64,000 nt of DNA from Mycolicibacterium peregrinum (GTDB lineage: Bacteria > Actinomycetota > Actinomycetes > Mycobacteriales > Mycobacteriaceae): positions 124,001 to 188,000 of the forward strand of contig NZ_LZSO01000051.1 in assembly GCF_001665785.1 (NCBI RefSeq). Direction: 5' to 3'. Within the stretch, counting starts at the first letter, position 1. Each line of letters begins with the position of its first letter. The position numbers and the translations under genes are program-made. The notes beneath the pieces were generated by a model. That model made no database searches. It saw nothing but the letters and a program-made list of their open reading frames with translations, and was not told the origin of the DNA. Below are positions 26,080-34,860 of the stretch, piece after piece.

Positions 26080-27141
26080 ATGCGTAGCGTCATGGCTGTG
26101 CTGGAGAAATCGGAGATCCGGTTCCTTCCCCTCGGCGACCGTCGCATGGCCTACGAGATGCGTGGGGACGGTCCACCGCTGGTGGCTCCGGCCTGGTGGG
26201 TGAGCCACCTCGAACTCGACTGGCAGAGCGAGGGCTTTCGTCGATTCTGGGAAAGAGTCGCGGACGGCTACCAGCTGATCCGATATGACCGAATCGGGGT
26301 CGGTATGTCGGACCGGACCCTGCGAGATGCGGATCTGAGCCTTGATGCGGAAGTCGCGACGCTGCGAGCGCTTCTCGACGAGCTCGAACTCGAACGCGTG
26401 TCGCTCATCGGGGGCTCGTCGGGGAGCTGCACCGCGATCGCTTTTGCCGCGGCGTTTCCGGAGCGCGTCGAGCACCTGGTGCTGTACGGGTCGTACCCCG
26501 ACGGAACGGTACTCACCGCTCCCGGCGTGGGCGACGTGATTCTTGCTGCGGTACAGGCACATTGGGGACTCGGCTCGCGTCTGCTCACTGACCTGTTCCT
26601 CGGCCCTGCCGACTCTGCGGAACAGGAACGTTTCGCCCGGTTTCAGCGAGAGTCGGCCACCTCCGAGACCGCTGCCGCGTTGCTGAATCTGGTCTATCGC
26701 CTCGATGTGCGGGAGTACCTCTGCCTTGTTCGCCACCCGACGCTGGTCGTGCATCGTCGTGACGACCGCGCTGTGCCGTTCCGGCTGGGCCGTGAGGTCG
26801 CGGCAGCGATTCCCGGCGCGACGTTCATTCCCCTGCAGGGGAGCGCGCACTTCCCCTGGCACGGTGACACCGATTCCGTAGTCCGCGCGTGCCGCCAGGC
26901 GCTGGCACCCGCGCAGCCGTCGCCGGCTGTTTCCGGCGAGCCGGAGTCGGTCGCGCTGTCTGATCGGGAGCGTGAGATCCTCGCCTGCGTCGCCCGCGGT
27001 CTCAGCGATCGCGAGATCGCAGAGCAACTGGTGCTGAGCCCGCACACCGTTCATCGCCACGTCGCGAATATCCGCCGCAAGCTGGGCCGCCCCTCACGGA
27101 CGGCCGCCGTTGCGGAGGCCGCGCGTCTCGGACTCCTGTGA
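26080..27141 (+). CDS. Alpha/beta-hydrolase domain fused to a LuxR-type DNA-binding domain
   Basis: 353 residues. Residues about 1-280 form an alpha/beta-hydrolase with the nucleophile elbow IGGSSGSC, an acidic DDRAVP segment and a C-terminal His in GSAHFPWHGD. Residues about 288-353 are a LuxR helix-turn-helix: LSDREREILACVARGLSDRE followed by IAEQLVLSPHTVHRHVANIR. The hydrolase domain probably serves as the sensor, binding or hydrolysing an ester-like signal that controls DNA binding. ATG 26080 is used; ATG 26092 is also in frame. The recurrent palindrome lies 44 nt upstream. Confidence 0.85.
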   Translation: MRSVMAVLEKSEIRFLPLGDRRMAYEMRGDGPPLVAPAWWVSHLELDWQSEGFRRFWERVADGYQLIRYDRIGVGMSDRTLRDADLSLDAEVATLRALLDELELERVSLIGGSSGSCTAIAFAAAFPERVEHLVLYGSYPDGTVLTAPGVGDVILAAVQAHWGLGSRLLTDLFLGPADSAEQERFARFQRESATSETAAALLNLVYRLDVREYLCLVRHPTLVVHRRDDRAVPFRLGREVAAAIPGATFIPLQGSAHFPWHGDTDSVVRACRQALAPAQPSPAVSGEPESVALSDREREILACVARGLSDREIAEQLVLSPHTVHRHVANIRRKLGRPSRTAAVAEAARLGLL

Positions 27142-27161
27142 GATGGCCGGAACGGGCCATC
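27142..27161. terminator. Short hairpin after the LuxR-fusion gene
   Basis: Perfect 7-bp stem GATGGCC/GGCCATC with a 6-nt loop, immediately after the stop codon. No U-tract. It could end transcription or simply be chance. Confidence 0.3.
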
Positions 27162-27221
27162 AGCAGAAGATGGCCGCACTGAGCGATGCGCAGCCGATGT
27201 GGCCATTCCTACGTTTGGGGC

Positions 27222-27881
27222 ATGACAGACATCATCAGCACCGAGCTTCAACCGAGCCCCCCGTCCAAGGCGTGGCTGCGCATCATGGCCCTGGTGTACG
27301 ACCCCTTCCTGGCTATGGGCGAGACCGCAGGAATGCGTCGCCGTCGGCATACCCTGCTGTCCGACGCCCGCGGTCGCGTCGTCGAGATCGGCGCTGGGAC
27401 GGGACTGAATCTCGCGCACTTTCCCGACGAGATCGCCGAGCTCGTCCTCACCGAACCCGAGCCGGGCATGCGCCGACGGCTTGCGCGCCGCCTCCAACGA
27501 CAGGGGCGCGTCGCCCGGATCGTCGACGCGCCCGCGGAGCAACTACCGCTCGCCGATGGATCCGTGGACACCGTCGTTTCGACGCTCGCGCTGTGTACCG
27601 TCGGCGACCCCGGACGTGCGCTGCGCGAGATCGCCCGCGTGCTAAGCCCGGACGGGCAGCTGCTGTTCATCGAACACGTGCGAGCGAACTCACGGTTCCT
27701 CGCGGCATGCCAGGACAAGCTATTTGAACCGTGGCGACACTTCGCAGGCGGCTGCTGCTGCAACCGCGCAACCGTGGAGCTGATGCGCGCGTGCGGATTC
27801 ACCGTCACGGCCAGTGATGCCGTGTGGCACGGCATGCCCGCGATCGTCCATCCGCTCGTCGTCGGCCGGGCGACGCGGTGA
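27222..27881 (+). CDS. Class I SAM-dependent methyltransferase
   Basis: 219-residue methyltransferase. The SAM-binding motif I is VVEIGAGTGLNLAHFP; motif II is VLTEPEPGM; later motifs are VDTVVSTLALC and LSPDGQLLFIEHV, giving the Methyltransf_11/UbiE-like fold. A Cys-rich GGCCCNRAT follows. Target unknown; small molecules or quinones are usual for this group. Start ATG 27222 follows GGGG. Its 3' end abuts the hsdM relic on the other strand. Confidence 0.88.
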   Translation: MTDIISTELQPSPPSKAWLRIMALVYDPFLAMGETAGMRRRRHTLLSDARGRVVEIGAGTGLNLAHFPDEIAELVLTEPEPGMRRRLARRLQRQGRVARIVDAPAEQLPLADGSVDTVVSTLALCTVGDPGRALREIARVLSPDGQLLFIEHVRANSRFLAACQDKLFEPWRHFAGGCCCNRATVELMRACGFTVTASDAVWHGMPAIVHPLVVGRATR

Positions 27882-27884
27882 GCT

Positions 27885-28480
27885 CAACCAGGTGATTTCG
27901 AGGTTCACCTTGTCGCAAGTGATGAGGTCGTCGTAGTCGTATGCCTTCCACCACTCCGATTCGACGCGCTCCTCACGAGGTTTTCCCGAAAAGGTAGGAG
28001 TCGACGAACTCATCGAGATGATGACGCAACGGATTCTGCATGAGCGTGAAGTGTTGATTGGTTCGCAGATCGTAGACCCAGAGCTTGGTGGTCCACGCCT
28101 GCTCCGCCGCTGGCTTCTTGTCGAAGAACAGCACGTTTGCTTTCACGCCCTGGGCGTAGAAGATTCCAGTAGGTAACCGCAACATGGTGTGAAGATCGAA
28201 GTCTGCCAGCAGCTTTCGACGCAGCGTCTGCCCCGCGCCGCCTTCGAACAACACGTTGTCGAGTAGCATGACGGCCGCGCGACCGTTGATGTCGAGGATG
28301 GTCATGATGTGCTGCAGAAAGTTCAGCTGCTTGTTACTGGTGGTGACAACGAAGTCTTGCCGCTCGATTTCGACATCGTCGCGCACTTCCCGCCCGTCCG
28401 CCCCGACATGGTCAGCGAAGATTTACGCCGAATGGCGGGTTGGACAGCACTACCCCCTTCGTAGGAGTGAGACTTTCGAC
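27885..28480 (-). pseudogene. hsdM: Relic of a type I restriction DNA methylase (hsdM)
   Basis: Recognisable HsdM pieces in successive frames on the minus strand: the N6-adenine methylase motif VVLSNPPFG (ending near 28412), then ERQDFVVTTSNKQLNFLQH, LPTGIFYAQGVKANVLFFD and YDLRTNQHFTL (28386-27973), then, after a frame change near 27990, WWKAYDYDDLITCDKVNLEI. The N-terminal two-thirds are missing, and no hsdS or hsdR is nearby. HsdM normally has about 500 residues. This is a decayed fragment of a restriction-modification system, probably acquired horizontally; the local base composition is AT-richer than its neighbours. It fills the gap between 27881 and 28614 together with unassignable sequence (28490-28613). 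Confidence 0.85.
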
Positions 28481-28613
28481 GCTCACCCCAGTGGCACTGG
28501 GGATCACACCATTTCGCGATATTGATGGCGGCACACCAAATTCAGCAATAAATATGCGACTGCCTCGCCGAGTATTTCTGCGCAATCGGTCGTATCTCGC
28601 AACCTTCGGCCGT

Positions 28614-29117
28614 TCATATCTTTGGTAGCCACCCCGACCATGACGGCGACAAGATGAAACCGCGGCCCTGCGGATCTTTGCACGCCGTAGTTCCCGAATC
28701 GTCAACCCCGCACATCACTCCATCAACCGTGATCGAATGCATCGCAGGCAGTGTCTTGATCTCCGTCGAGCGGTCATCAGACGGAACGACAGGCTTCAGT
28801 CCCGAGGAAGTACCGATCCAATTGACGCGCGGTGCGCCTTTCGAGGTTGGAGACGCCGGCGGAAGGCCAGGTAGATCGTTTCCGATGCACTGCGCTTGCC
28901 CCGATGGAAAGTTGCAGGCAACGCCGTCGGGCGTGCGGAAATACACTTGCGTAGAAGGCATTCCGGGTGTCGAAGCATCTACCGCGTACTCTGCGGCATC
29001 GACAGGACTGTAGCCCCCTAGGTCGGGGAACCTCGGAGGATCCGCATGCGCGCTACAGGCGCTCGTTACAACAGCAACGAGAACGCCGGCAGTCACAGCA
29101 AATGACTTGGCGATCAT
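28614..29117 (-). CDS. Small exported protein of unknown function
   Basis: 167 residues with a clear signal peptide: MIAKSFAVTAGVLVAVVTSA, then CSAHADPP. Cleavage after AHA fits signal peptidase I; the Cys before it is not in a good lipobox. The mature part has four cysteines (VACNF, AQCIG, VMCGV, TACKD), which could form two disulfides outside the cytoplasm, and a Gly/Pro-rich body. This composition is common among small mycobacterial secreted proteins. It lies in the lower-GC patch beside the hsdM relic and is not part of the catabolic operons. Confidence 0.72.
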   Translation of the reverse strand: MIAKSFAVTAGVLVAVVTSACSAHADPPRFPDLGGYSPVDAAEYAVDASTPGMPSTQVYFRTPDGVACNFPSGQAQCIGNDLPGLPPASPTSKGAPRVNWIGTSSGLKPVVPSDDRSTEIKTLPAMHSITVDGVMCGVDDSGTTACKDPQGRGFILSPSWSGWLPKI

Positions 29118-29159
29118 GTATGTCCTATCGGCGCAAATCGGAAGTGCGTTATCAACGGG

Positions 29160-29348
29160 TCAATCATTTGGGTTCACCCGGAACTGCACGACGGTGTACG
29201 GGGCTCCGACATCGAATATCACCCGTTTAGCAACTAGATCTGGCCGAAGAATACACCCGCTGAGGACTCCGGTTACGCAGTTGTTTTGAGGCCGAGAGTG
29301 CAGCATCGGATATGTCATATCCGGTGTCGGAGCGGAACTAACGCACAT
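29160..29348 (-). CDS. Possible 62-residue protein, doubtful
   Basis: Open frame beginning MCVSSAPTPDMTYPMLHSRP and overlapping the 3' end of the FMN reductase gene by 11 nt. No recognisable domain and no good ribosome-binding site. The end VIFDVGAPYTVVQFRVNPND looks like it could be the C-terminus of a longer exported protein, so this may be a gene fragment in the disturbed region 27.9-29.3 kb. Otherwise 29118-29337 holds nothing I can name. Confidence 0.2.
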   Translation of the reverse strand: MCVSSAPTPDMTYPMLHSRPQNNCVTGVLSGCILRPDLVAKRVIFDVGAPYTVVQFRVNPND

Positions 29349-29919
29349 CTCCTTTGGACCTACCGAAGTTCAGCAACTGGGTGGCCAGCATGTCGAGTTG
29401 CCCGCGTACCGTTCCGTCGGCCAACTCACCCGTCTCAGACCAGATCTTGTCCGCAGAGTTGATCGCCACCCCCAGCGGGGTGGGCCAGGCCCGCAGTGCG
29501 TGACCGATCGAACGCAACTGGCCCAGCGTGCCCACCGCCGCCTGCCAGCCGTAGGCGCAGCTGATGCAACCCCACGGGGTGTTGTCCAGATACACCCTTG
29601 GGTCCTCCCGCAGATCCTCGATGTAGTCCAGTGCGTTCTTGACCAGACCGGAGATCGCGCCGTGGTAGCCCGGCGAGCCCACCACCACGGCGTCTGCATC
29701 ACGCAGCGCGGAGACGAATTCAAGGGCCGCCGGCGTGCGCTCCAACGAATGTGGCGCATACATCGGTAGTTCCAGGTCCGGCCCGGCGAACATGCTGGTC
29801 CGGCCGCCTTGCCGTTCCACCGCCTCCAGGCAGTACCGTACGGCCCGCTCGGTCGACGAGTCGGCGCGCAGCGTGCCGCCCAACCCGACCACGAACGGCA
29901 CTTTTTCAGCTGACATCAT
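29338..29919 (-). CDS. NADPH-dependent FMN reductase family protein
   Basis: 193-residue flavodoxin-like reductase. The FMN phosphate loop is GGTLRADSSTERAV near the N-terminus, and GSPGYHGAISGLVKNALDYI is the typical second FMN segment. It reduces FMN with NAD(P)H and could supply reduced flavin to the luciferase-like oxidoreductase in the same operon (31772-33079). Start ATG-ATG at 29919 with GAGGAAAC upstream, 6 nt after the cyclase-family gene. Last gene of the mhp operon. Confidence 0.88.
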   Translation of the reverse strand: MMSAEKVPFVVGLGGTLRADSSTERAVRYCLEAVERQGGRTSMFAGPDLELPMYAPHSLERTPAALEFVSALRDADAVVVGSPGYHGAISGLVKNALDYIEDLREDPRVYLDNTPWGCISCAYGWQAAVGTLGQLRSIGHALRAWPTPLGVAINSADKIWSETGELADGTVRGQLDMLATQLLNFGRSKGDVR

Positions 29920-29925
29920 GTTTCC

Positions 29926-30924
29926 TCATTTGATCGCGATCGGACTGACCGGTGCACCCACGGCCCCGACGACCTTCAGCGGCGGTGCGATGAGCTGGAA
30001 CTCGTAGACGCCGTCGGCGCGGCAGTCGGCTGCCAAGCCGGTCAGATCCCAGTACTCGCCGAGCATCAGGCCCATATCACGCAGGCACAGCATGTGCATT
30101 GGCAGGAACGTTCCTTCGATCCCATTTGCCGGATCAGGGTCCTCGACCATGAGGTTGTCTGCGGCCACCGCGGCCACCTCGTGGTCGTGCAGCCATGAGG
30201 CGCAACGCCAGTCCAGGCCCGATCCTGGTTCGTGCCCATCGCCCGTCGAAAGGAAGCGGGTCCACCAACCCGTATGCACCACCACGATGTCACCGCGGCC
30301 GATCTGCACACCCTGCGCGGCCGCGATGTCATCGAGTTCAGCCGGCGTGATGGGCCGGCCGGGCTGACAGAAGACTTGCTCTCCTCGGTGAGCGACCACA
30401 TCGAGCAACACCCCCCGCGACACGATGCCCTTACCGTCCACCTTGTCGATGCCGCAGTGGTAGGCGCCGAAGCTGGTCACCGAATCCGCCGGGAACCCGT
30501 TGTAGAGCTTGTCCTCGTAATAGACATGCGAGAGCGCATCCCATTGGGTGGCGGCCTGCAGCGACATGGTGATCATGTCATCGTTGAATCGAAACGGATT
30601 GTCCGCGAAGAACGAACTCAGCTCCTGTGCAACAGAATTACGCGCCCACTCTGGTGCGTATCTGACCAGGGTCTCAGCGTCGCCACCGTCTACCGTCATG
30701 ACGTGGACCGGGTTGAACCGGAACTTGAACGCGCCCTGCGGCCCGTTGGACCCGAAGTCTCCGCCGAGTGAGATCACCTTGCCGCGTCTCACCAGCGAGG
30801 CCGCCTCGGCGACCTTGTCGGCGGTGATGAGGTTCAGGGTGCCGAGTTCGTCGGCGTCGCCCCAACGACCCCAGTTGCGCACATCGTCGGCGACCTTGCG
30901 GAAGTCATGCATCGTGCCGGCCAA
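29926..30924 (-). CDS. Cyclase-family (kynurenine formamidase-like) metal-dependent hydrolase
   Basis: 332 residues of the cyclase/KynB-like fold. The metal motif, normally HxGTHxDxPxH, appears in the actinobacterial variant AATQWDALSHVYY; downstream residues include VVVHTGWWTRF and the conserved FLPMHMLCL. These enzymes hydrolyse cyclic amides, lactones or formamides. In this ring-cleavage operon, lactone or enol-lactone hydrolysis is a reasonable guess. Start ATG 30924 is 2 nt from the SDR stop; ATG 30912 is an alternative. Confidence 0.82.
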   Translation of the reverse strand: MAGTMHDFRKVADDVRNWGRWGDADELGTLNLITADKVAEAASLVRRGKVISLGGDFGSNGPQGAFKFRFNPVHVMTVDGGDAETLVRYAPEWARNSVAQELSSFFADNPFRFNDDMITMSLQAATQWDALSHVYYEDKLYNGFPADSVTSFGAYHCGIDKVDGKGIVSRGVLLDVVAHRGEQVFCQPGRPITPAELDDIAAAQGVQIGRGDIVVVHTGWWTRFLSTGDGHEPGSGLDWRCASWLHDHEVAAVAADNLMVEDPDPANGIEGTFLPMHMLCLRDMGLMLGEYWDLTGLAADCRADGVYEFQLIAPPLKVVGAVGAPVSPIAIK

Positions 30925-30926
30925 GC

Positions 30927-31775
30927 TCAGCTCCTCTGCTCGGTATCTGCAGTGTCATCTACAGCATCGACCAAAGCTGCCTCCCGCCGGGCGAGAATGC
31001 CACCGTCGGCCCAGATCACCTGCCCCGTCACGTAACTGGCTCCCGGGCTGCCGAGGAAGATCAATAGCGAGGCCTGCTCGGCCGGCTCGGAGTTGCGGCC
31101 CAGCGGGGTGGTGAACGAATCGAGGTACTGCTGCCCGTAGGCCGAACGCAGCTGGTCGAGAATGGGAGTTTCGGTGACACCGGGGGCCGTGCAGTTGATC
31201 CGGATCCCCCGGGCGCCGAGTTCGGCAACGCGGCGCATCCCGTAGAGAATCATGGCCTCCTTGGACAATCGGTAGCCGCCGTCGGCGAGGGCCTCTGGGT
31301 GGTCGTCACACCACCGCACCCCCTCGTCGACCGTGCGCGTCCTGACCAACCCCGCTGTGGTGGCACGGTTTTCGCGATATCCCGACGCTGCCAGAGAAGA
31401 CACGGAGGTAATCGATCCACCGGCTGCGATGCGATGCTCAACCGCCTCGGTGAACTGCCGCGTACCCAGGAAGTTGATCCGAACCACCAGCAGTGGATTG
31501 CCGATGCCCGACGACACCCCGGCCACGTTGAACAGAGCGTCCACCGGACCGTCGACCGCGCCGGCGGCACGGTCGACGGATTGCGGGTCCGCGAGATCGA
31601 GTTCGATGAAGGTATCGGGCAGGTGCTCGGGCGGCCGGATGTCCAGTCCCGTCACCCGGGCGCCGAGCTCACCCAGCGCGCGGGCGACCTCGGCTCCGAT
31701 GCCCGACCCGCAGCCGGTCACCACAACGTGCTTGCCGTCGTAGCGCACGAGCTTGTCGACTGGGATCACGGTCAC
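30927..31775 (-). CDS. SDR-family oxidoreductase, coniferyl-alcohol dehydrogenase-like
   Basis: 282-residue SDR with GCGSGIGAEVARALGELGA, NVAGVSSG, catalytic Ser in ITSVSSLAAS and Tyr-x-x-x-Lys in GGYRLSKEA. The long stretch between Ser and Tyr (about 45 residues, ENRATTAGLVRTRTVDEGVR) is typical of the coniferyl-alcohol/3-alpha-hydroxysteroid dehydrogenase subgroup. It probably oxidises an alcohol on an aromatic side chain or ring. Overlaps the luciferase-like gene by 4 nt. Confidence 0.85.
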   Translation of the reverse strand: MTVIPVDKLVRYDGKHVVVTGCGSGIGAEVARALGELGARVTGLDIRPPEHLPDTFIELDLADPQSVDRAAGAVDGPVDALFNVAGVSSGIGNPLLVVRINFLGTRQFTEAVEHRIAAGGSITSVSSLAASGYRENRATTAGLVRTRTVDEGVRWCDDHPEALADGGYRLSKEAMILYGMRRVAELGARGIRINCTAPGVTETPILDQLRSAYGQQYLDSFTTPLGRNSEPAEQASLLIFLGSPGASYVTGQVIWADGGILARREAALVDAVDDTADTEQRS

Positions 31776-33079
31776 CCGGCGTTTTCTCGGGCGTCCTTCT
31801 CCGCCTGGGCTGCCTTGACCCGGCCCTCGTTGATCTCGGCCATCGCCTCGGGAATCTCACCGGCGGTGAACTTGTCGCGGCCGGTGGGCAGGCCGCCGAA
31901 AGCGTAGGTCTCGTCGAACAGCGGGGCGTCGGACGGGCGGCGACGCGATTCGACCTTCTCGATCACCGGTTCGAGGCGCTTGGCCTTGTCCGCGACTGCC
32001 TTCGCGTCCCGCTCGATGAACTCGGGCAGGATTTCCTTGCCCATGATCTCGATCGATTCCATGGTGCCCTCGTGGCTGCGCGGGTTGAGCAGCAGGATGA
32101 TCTCGTCCACTCCGCTGGCCTCGTAACCGCGCAGGAACTCGCGCACCGTGTCGGGCGAGCCGATGGCGCCACGTCCGGGACCATAGGCCAGCGTCGGATC
32201 CTCTTTGACCGCCTGCTCGTACCGCTCCCACACCTTGGTCCGGCCGGGGGTGTGCATGCCGGTCAGGTAGTAGTGCATGATGCCGAAGGAGAAGAAGCCG
32301 CCGCCGATGCCAAGGCGCTTGAGTGCCTCGTCGTCGGAGCGGGCCACCATCATCGACAGGTCACCGCCGATGGCCAGGATGTTGGGGTTGATCGCCGGGG
32401 TGATGGGTGCGCCCTGCTCCTCGAACTCCTTGTAGTATCCGTCAACCCGCTCCTTCAAGGCTTCGGGACCGGTGTAAGCGAAGCTCAGCGCACCGATGGC
32501 CTTCTGAGCGGCCATCTGCACCGACGACGGTCGGGTGCAGGCCACCCAGACCGGCGGATGCGGGCTCTGCAGCGGCTTGGGAATCACGTTGCGGGCAGGC
32601 AACTCGACATGCTCGCCTTTGAAGCCGGTGAACGGCGCCTCGGTCATACAGCGGATCGAGACCTCGAGGGCCTCCTCCCACATGGTGCGCTTGTCGGCCG
32701 GGTCGATGTTGAACCCGCCCAACTCGGCGACCGAGGAACCCTCACCGGTGCCGAACTCCACGCGCCCGTTGGACAGGTGATCCAGGGTGGCGACGCGCTC
32801 GGCAATCCGGGCCGGATGGTTGATCGGCGGAGGCAGGTGCATGACACCGAAGCCAAGGCGAATGTCCTTGGTGCGCTGGCTCGCCGCCGCCAGGAACATC
32901 TCCGGCGCGGTGGCGTGGCAGTACTCCTCGAGGAAGTGATGCTCGGTGAGCCAGACGGTGGAGAAACCGGCCTTGTCGGCGGCCTCGACCTCGTCCAGCC
33001 CGTCCTGGAACAGCTGGTGCTCGTCATCGTCGGACCACGGCCGCGGCAGCGCGAACTCGTAGAACAGCGAGATCTTCAT
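31772..33079 (-). CDS. Luciferase-like monooxygenase family (LLM) flavin or F420 oxidoreductase
   Basis: 435-residue TIM-barrel protein of the bacterial luciferase family. Signature segments: TVWLTEHHFLEEY near residues 42-54, RLGFGVMHLPPPINHPARIA, DHLSNGRVEFGTGEGSSVAE and a C-terminal bundle. The family uses FMNH2 or F420H2; the operon-encoded FMN reductase favours reduced FMN, whereas mycobacterial context favours F420. I leave the cofactor open. It could be a monooxygenase acting before ring cleavage. 4-nt overlaps with both neighbours. Confidence 0.85.
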   Translation of the reverse strand: MKISLFYEFALPRPWSDDDEHQLFQDGLDEVEAADKAGFSTVWLTEHHFLEEYCHATAPEMFLAAASQRTKDIRLGFGVMHLPPPINHPARIAERVATLDHLSNGRVEFGTGEGSSVAELGGFNIDPADKRTMWEEALEVSIRCMTEAPFTGFKGEHVELPARNVIPKPLQSPHPPVWVACTRPSSVQMAAQKAIGALSFAYTGPEALKERVDGYYKEFEEQGAPITPAINPNILAIGGDLSMMVARSDDEALKRLGIGGGFFSFGIMHYYLTGMHTPGRTKVWERYEQAVKEDPTLAYGPGRGAIGSPDTVREFLRGYEASGVDEIILLLNPRSHEGTMESIEIMGKEILPEFIERDAKAVADKAKRLEPVIEKVESRRRPSDAPLFDETYAFGGLPTGRDKFTAGEIPEAMAEINEGRVKAAQAEKDARENAG

Positions 33080-34860
33080 CGGTTTCCTCCTGAGGGGTTG
33101 CTGACGGTGTCCTGGACTGATTGGTTGGCGGCCGGTGAAACAGGTTGATCGGCTTGGCGATCGGCGATGTGTCTGGCCGCCACATACCCGAAAGTCATCG
33201 CCGGCCCGATGGTCGCGCCCGCACCGGCGTAACTGCGGCCCATGACCGCCGCCGAGACATTGCCCACCGCGTAGAGCCCGTCCACGACGGAATCGTCGGC
33301 GCGCAGGACCCGCGCGTTCTCGTCGGTGCGCAGTCCGCCCGAGGTGCCGAGGTCACCGAGGATGATCTGGAACGCGTAGTAGGGCGGCTTGCCGAGTGGA
33401 CGCAGATTCGGGTTGGGCAGCGTCGGGTCCCCGTAGTAGTTGTCGTACGCGCTGTCACCGCGGTTGAAGTCGTCATCGTGTCCGCCGTGTGCCAACTGGT
33501 TGAACCGCTCGGCGGTGGCCCGCAGATTGTCTGCGGGCACGCCGATCTTGCCGGCCAGTTCCTCCCAGCCGTGTGCCTCGATGACGACACCGGAATCCAG
33601 CCAGGCCGCAGGAACCTTGCGTCCGGTGGGGACCGGGGCGAACGGGATCTTCGGGATGGGCAGATGCCCGCCCACCACATACCGGTGGAACGAGTCGATG
33701 TCGGTGACCAGCCAACATGGGATGTGCCCTACCCCGGACTGCTGTCCTTCGATCATGGCGTGCGCGAAGTCCATGTAGGGAGCGGCCTCGTTGATGAAGC
33801 GCTTGCCCTCACCGTTCACCACGAACTGCGACGGCATCATCCGCTCGTTGAGCATGAACTGCAGCCGGCCGTCGGGCCAGCAGATCGCCGGGAACCACCA
33901 CGCCTCATCGAGCAGTTCGGTGGCGCCGCCGGCCTTCTCTCCGGCCCGGATACCGTCGCCGGTGGCAGCGGGATTGCCGAAACTCCAGTCCTTCTCGAGC
34001 ACCGGCAGATGCTCCTTGCGCCACGCGATGTCGTGGTCGAATCCGCCGGAGGCGAGGATCACTCCCCCGGTGGCCCGGACCCGCAGCGCCTTGCCGTTCC
34101 TTTCGACGACGGCGCCGAGTACCGCGCCGTCGTCTCCGGTGATCAGCGAGGTCATCGGTGCATCGAGCCACAGCGGGATGTCGTGCTGCTTGAGCGCCAA
34201 CCGCATCCGCGCAGCCAGCGACTGGCCGATCGCCGCCATCCGGTCACCGAACACCCGCGCCCGGACCATCCGCCAGATCAGCTTGAGCAGCACGGCCTTA
34301 CCGCGCCAGTTCTGCCGGATCTGGTAGAAGAGCCGAAGATCCTTGGGGGCGAACCAGATTCCCTTGGGCGCCAGGGCCAGCGGGGCGAGCAGCTCCTGCT
34401 CGTGTTCACCGAGCTTGCGCAGGTCGATGGCCGGGACGTTGATGGTGCTGCCCTGGGCGGAGCCGCCGGGCAGTTCCGGGTAGTAGTCGGCGTAGCCCGG
34501 CTTCCAGACGAACTCGAACCAGTCGCTGTTGCGCTCGAGGAAGTCCATCATCTCCGGCGCCGCCTCGACGTACTTGCGCAGCCGGGCGTCGCTGACCGTG
34601 CCCTCGGTGATCTGCTTGAGGTAGTCGAACACGCCGTCCGGGGAGGGCACATGCCCGGCACGGCGCTGTGACGGCGCTCCGGGCACCCAGATGCCTCCCC
34701 CGGACAATGCGGTGGAACCGCCGAAGTGGGAGGACTTTTCGACCACGAGGGTCTTGAGGCCGGCCGCGTCGGCCGCCAGCGCAGCCGTCATGCCACCGCC
34801 ACCGGACCCGATGACGAGCACGTCGACCGTTTCGTCGAACGTCTTGGTGTCTGAACTCAT
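33076..34860 (-). CDS. FAD-dependent 3-ketosteroid delta1-dehydrogenase-like flavoprotein
   Basis: 594 residues. The FAD-binding fold starts VDVLVIGSGGGGMTAALAAD; the first substrate-side loop is GGSTALSGGGIWVPG. The C-terminal segment RSYAGAGATIGPAMTFGY keeps the Tyr and the Gly four residues later that correspond to Tyr487 and Gly491 of the Rhodococcus KstD1 active site. The family desaturates the A-ring of 3-ketosteroids; in this operon with MhpA/B/C it may desaturate another cyclic ketone on the way to a phenol. Overlaps mhpB and the LLM gene by 4 nt each. A second family member lies at 39192-40817. Confidence 0.85.
   Translation of the reverse strand: MSSDTKTFDETVDVLVIGSGGGGMTAALAADAAGLKTLVVEKSSHFGGSTALSGGGIWVPGAPSQRRAGHVPSPDGVFDYLKQITEGTVSDARLRKYVEAAPEMMDFLERNSDWFEFVWKPGYADYYPELPGGSAQGSTINVPAIDLRKLGEHEQELLAPLALAPKGIWFAPKDLRLFYQIRQNWRGKAVLLKLIWRMVRARVFGDRMAAIGQSLAARMRLALKQHDIPLWLDAPMTSLITGDDGAVLGAVVERNGKALRVRATGGVILASGGFDHDIAWRKEHLPVLEKDWSFGNPAATGDGIRAGEKAGGATELLDEAWWFPAICWPDGRLQFMLNERMMPSQFVVNGEGKRFINEAAPYMDFAHAMIEGQQSGVGHIPCWLVTDIDSFHRYVVGGHLPIPKIPFAPVPTGRKVPAAWLDSGVVIEAHGWEELAGKIGVPADNLRATAERFNQLAHGGHDDDFNRGDSAYDNYYGDPTLPNPNLRPLGKPPYYAFQIILGDLGTSGGLRTDENARVLRADDSVVDGLYAVGNVSAAVMGRSYAGAGATIGPAMTFGYVAARHIADRQADQPVSPAANQSVQDTVSNPSGGNR

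Noticed and set aside
26055..26085. Short direct repeat ATCATGCGT before the LuxR-fusion gene
   Set aside because: Nine bases, two copies, no symmetry; likely chance.
27885..28480. A functional type I restriction-modification system
   Set aside because: Only broken parts of hsdM are present, with frame changes, and there is no hsdS or hsdR.
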